Shown: in pieces, positions 61,078 through 64,000 of the stretch
Numbering within the stretch: position 1 is the first letter of the stretch
Layout: each line of letters starts with the position of its first letter
Source: Rhabdophis nuchalis
Lineage: Eukaryota; Chordata; Lepidosauria; Squamata; Natricidae
Direction: 5' to 3'
Assembly (NCBI GenBank): GCA_039707465.1
Contig: CM077645.1
Span: forward strand, 145,755,503-145,819,502
Length of the DNA: 64,000 nt
The notes under the pieces: generated by a model
The model's input: the letters and a program-made list of their open reading frames with translations, nothing else
Told to the model about the DNA's origin: nothing
The model's database searches: none
Program-made: the position numbers and the translations under genes

Positions 61078-61265
61078 GGGATTTTTAGGGGTATTAGTTT
61101 TTAGATAGTCGGGGATTTTAGCGCAGGGTCTAGGTTTAATTCATTTTAAATTTGTATTACAATGTCTGTTGGTTTTATATATGTATTTTTAATTCCCTGT
61201 GCACCGCCTCGAGTCCCTTCGGGGAGAGAGAGCGGTTTACAAATTAAATTATTATTATTATTATT
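60846..61265 (+). mobile_element. L3/CR1-type LINE 3' end with two successive 3' termini
   Basis: The coding end (tctggaacgaccttcccccc, then ccgctccttccgtcaaaaac) matches the copy at 28,339-28,852. The terminal motif cgagtcccttcggggagaga with an ATT tail appears first at 60,990-61,076. After that, typical 3' UTR text resumes (ggggattttagcgcagg), and the same terminal motif with a second ATT tail appears at 61,208-61,265. A stub of the same family probably inserted into the 3' UTR, or reverse transcription restarted. Confidence 0.8.
61029..61076. repeat. (ATT)n microsatellite at a LINE tail
   Basis: About sixteen uninterrupted ATT units directly follow a LINE 3' terminus. Confidence 0.95.
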
Positions 61266-61269
61266 CCTT

Positions 61270-63845
61270 TTTTTTTCTGTACCTCTTCCTCTCTTTTCCT
61301 TAGTTTGTATTAGTTTTTACTACTGCAATTAAAATAGCTACTGTAATAGAAATTAAAATTCTTAATAAAATAATATTGAAAAAGAAAGTCAGTCAAGATG
61401 TTGGCCAGAATCACATAAAGCTCCATCTCTTTTTTTGATTGCATAATCTTGACATGTTTGACACTCTATGACTGCCCTTGCTAAGTCTTATTCAGTTATG
61501 AATGGAGATGTATAGCAATATAACATTAATTTCTCAGACTGATTCTTCTGAGTACATAGCTGCTTCAAAGATATAATTTGGAGATTACAGATAGACATAC
61601 TGTACTAGATTGTCTAACCACTGTGTTTGTTATAAAGTAGAGCTATCATATAAATAAAGTAACTAAAATGGAAATGAAAATAATTAAATTTGCAAAAGCA
61701 CTGCAGCTCCAGTTAGACACTCAAGATTTCTTGTTAACAATCGGTTTTGAAAACCTGGAAAAGAGCAGGAAATGAAGCCATCAGAGTTATTTATGGAAAT
61801 CAGACTAAGTGGATTCTTAGTGTGTAGTCAGTGTGAAGATACATTTTTAAAAAGAAGTTGGTAAATAATACCTGAGGCCAGAGTCTGAGCGTCAGATGAC
61901 ATATCTCTTTGAAATTTACAATGCAGAATAGAACAGAAAATTGAAAATGAATTGATATTGTGCAATTGGACTTGTGAAATACTATTTTTATATAGCTTAA
62001 GAAACAGAAATTGACTTTGCTTGTAGGAAGCCAGCAGCTAGTTACCAAATATATGAGACCAGTTACTAAATTCTCAAATCACGATCATGGGACCATGTAC
62101 AACGGCCAGAATTTCTAACATGTGATAACTGCCACTTATTCAGCATTATCATAACTTTGAAGGTTCAATGAATGATGGGTTATAACTTGGATTACCTGTG
62201 TATTTAATCTGTTCATCTTTCTGACTAACAATAAATAACTTATATCAGGAAAGAGAATTAAAAAGATAAGAATGCAAAGCTGTGAGAAAATACTCTTTTA
62301 AAAATACAAGAGACAACTGAATGGGCAATTGAAATAAGATTAATAATGGGAAAATACTTTTGATTATGCTTGTAAAAAGGTATGTTGTGAAGGATATGCC
62401 ATGGTATTTAATAAATGGATAGAAATGTAATTATATTACATTTAATATAAATGTACAGATAAAATTTGAAACTCTCGATAGATCATCAAAATCAAATATA
62501 AGGAAGGCATATCTCCTGTTATTTCTGATCTAGCCCCGGGTGAGGGGGGAAGCTAGATTAAAATTTATTTAGAAATAGACTAATTATTTGAAAAAGCTTT
62601 TTTTTAAAAAAATGTTTAGGAGCAACCGTTTGAAACATGCACAGATTCATCTTATTCTTTAAAACTATATTAGGCCAGTTTCCAAGTTGTGCTGACATCC
62701 TACATACTGGTTTTCAAAAAGGACTGTCACCATCAATTTTTCTTTTTTAAGGGATTTTAATTCTTTCAGCATGTTCATATGGTTTTATAAAGCCCCAGAT
62801 ACATGGCAAATCCCCTTGGTGTTGTAAGACAAGATTGCTGTTAAAAAATGTTTAGGCTTAGTCAGCTTCTTCTCACCACTGAAGTCATGAGGGACTCTGG
62901 GAAATAGTGTTTATACTAAGCTTAAATTGATAGGGCAAGTTTAATGCAATCGGGTCAAAGGTACAACTGCTTAGCTAGTCTCATCAACTGCTCAGGTTTC
63001 AACATCAGTTTATAAGCAAAGGCCTCTAATGATAACATCTGGCTGCTAACTCAGGGACTGCTTTTTTAAATGTCATGATTGAATGTAATTCAATGTGGGG
63101 AGGAGCAAACCTTAAGGGCAGCTTAATTCCTGAATTATATGGTTCCAACTAGATAAGATAGAAATGCCAGGCTTTGATTGATTTCATGACGGTCACCAAC
63201 TCTTTCTTTTTGTATCTAGAGCTTTTTTCTCCCCTGTCACGCAAAGATATTTATGTGAAGTGGGAAATGTACAGAAAGCTTTCCAGCCTTGTAAAAAGGA
63301 CAGCTTGTTGGTGTTTTGAATTTAAAAAAATGTCAAGTCATTTAGTCTTAGTATTCTTAGCACTTAATTAAGAAGCTAAATTCAGAGAGATGATTTTGAA
63401 ACATTTGATAGTATTCAAGCTTAATCAACCCTAGCTGGAAATTAGATTGATCTAGACTATTTTAACCACAAGTCAGAGCCAACTAATTATATTGAATCAG
63501 ATAATTTAGTTTAGAAACAAAAGAAATTTTAGTTGTCTCCATGCTGCTTCAACTATTCTTACCATTTTGTGTGTGTGTGTGTGTGTGTATAAATATAATG
63601 CATACAATAACTCTCAAAGACATGCTCAAACTGCTTTACTAAATGCAATTTACAAGATATGTCCACATTACATTTTATCTCAGTCTTTTTTATTAGTTTT
63701 CTTGCAAGAATGTTTTATATTGGGAGATTTTTCTATTAATTTTGTTGCATGATTCTAAATTGATTTCACGGGAAGCACACACATAATGGTTGTTGCATGA
63801 TATAGTGGCATCATTGCATTTTGGTGCTCACATTATGGTTATGTC
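61270..63845. other. AT-rich intron without recognised gene
   Basis: Includes a (GT)n run at 63,569-63,588. The segment at about 62,850-63,240 has low repeat character and could be single-copy DNA. No coding exon recognised, including the expected last GMDS exon. Confidence 0.42.
63569..63588. repeat. (GT)n microsatellite
   Basis: About ten GT dinucleotides. Confidence 0.95.
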
Positions 63846-63850
63846 CAAAC

Positions 63851-64000
63851 CAGTGGTGCAATTCAGCCGGTTCTATCCGGTTTGGGAAAACTGGTAGCAG
63901 TGGTGGCAGAAGGCTCCACCCACCCACCCAGACGTCATCACCAGAGGTGGGTTCCTACCAGTTTGGACCAGTTCGGTCAAGTAGTTAGTAATTCAGCCTG
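63851..64000 (+). mobile_element. hAT-type MITE, cut by the window edge
   Basis: It begins cagtggtgcaattcagccgg, a hAT-type terminus. It continues with ggttctatccggtttgg, ccacccacccagacgtcatc and gaggtgggttcctaccag. The right end is outside the window. A decayed relative lies at 42,486-42,630. Confidence 0.65.

Larger units (their letters stand above)
30864..64000 (+). other. GMDS: GMDS intron (5' part, over 33 kb) before the expected last exon
   Basis: Begins with the donor gtaagt at 30,864 and is not closed within the window. A scan for the expected C-terminal coding segment (DFLQGD..KAKQKLNWKP) found nothing convincing. The intron carries the Tc1-like transposon, CR1, several LINE 3' ends and MITEs listed separately. 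Confidence 0.85.

Overview
The window is vertebrate nuclear DNA and almost certainly squamate, most likely snake. Two spliced coding exons encode the C-terminal part of GDP-mannose 4,6-dehydratase (GMDS), read on the + strand. Everything else is AT-rich intron filled with transposon families typical of lizards and snakes: CR1/L3-type LINEs with AAT-rich tails, BovB/RTE 3' ends, tRNA-headed Sauria-like SINEs, hAT MITEs and a Tigger-like MITE family. There are no operons, CRISPR arrays, rRNAs or stand-alone tRNA genes.

Layout: 1-18,928 is the 3' part of a GMDS intron. It holds an L3/CR1-type LINE nested in a hAT MITE (179-1,541), a decayed reverse transcriptase on the minus strand (about 2,130-3,364), MITEs, fold-back repeats and a BovB 3' end. 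18,929-19,047 is a GMDS exon and 19,048-30,766 is an 11.7-kb intron. That intron contains the most composite locus of the window. On the minus strand, a GC-rich leader and the first 63 codons of a UBE2D-type ubiquitin-conjugating-enzyme pseudogene (24,991-26,090) abut a LINE with a long open endonuclease frame (about 23,140-24,990), which in turn abuts a hAT fragment. 30,767-30,863 is the next GMDS exon. 30,864-64,000 is the start of an intron longer than 33 kb. It holds CR1 and L3-type LINE ends, an almost complete Tc1-like transposon with a broken DD34E transposase (44,934-46,564), several MITEs, L1-like debris, and a hAT MITE carrying a GAAA tract (53,479-53,945). The last GMDS exon (about 43 codons in vertebrate orthologues) was not found and should lie beyond base 64,000.

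Only the two GMDS exons look like functional protein-coding sequence. GMDS makes GDP-4-keto-6-deoxy-mannose, the first step of de novo GDP-fucose synthesis. The remaining open frames are transposon proteins, a retropseudogene or chance. No new biological system is evident. The items most worth checking are the UBE2D/LINE/hAT composite, the nested hAT-LINE insertion with both sets of target-site duplications, the doubled LINE 3' end at 60.8-61.3 kb, several long hairpins, and low-repeat intronic stretches that could be conserved regulatory DNA.
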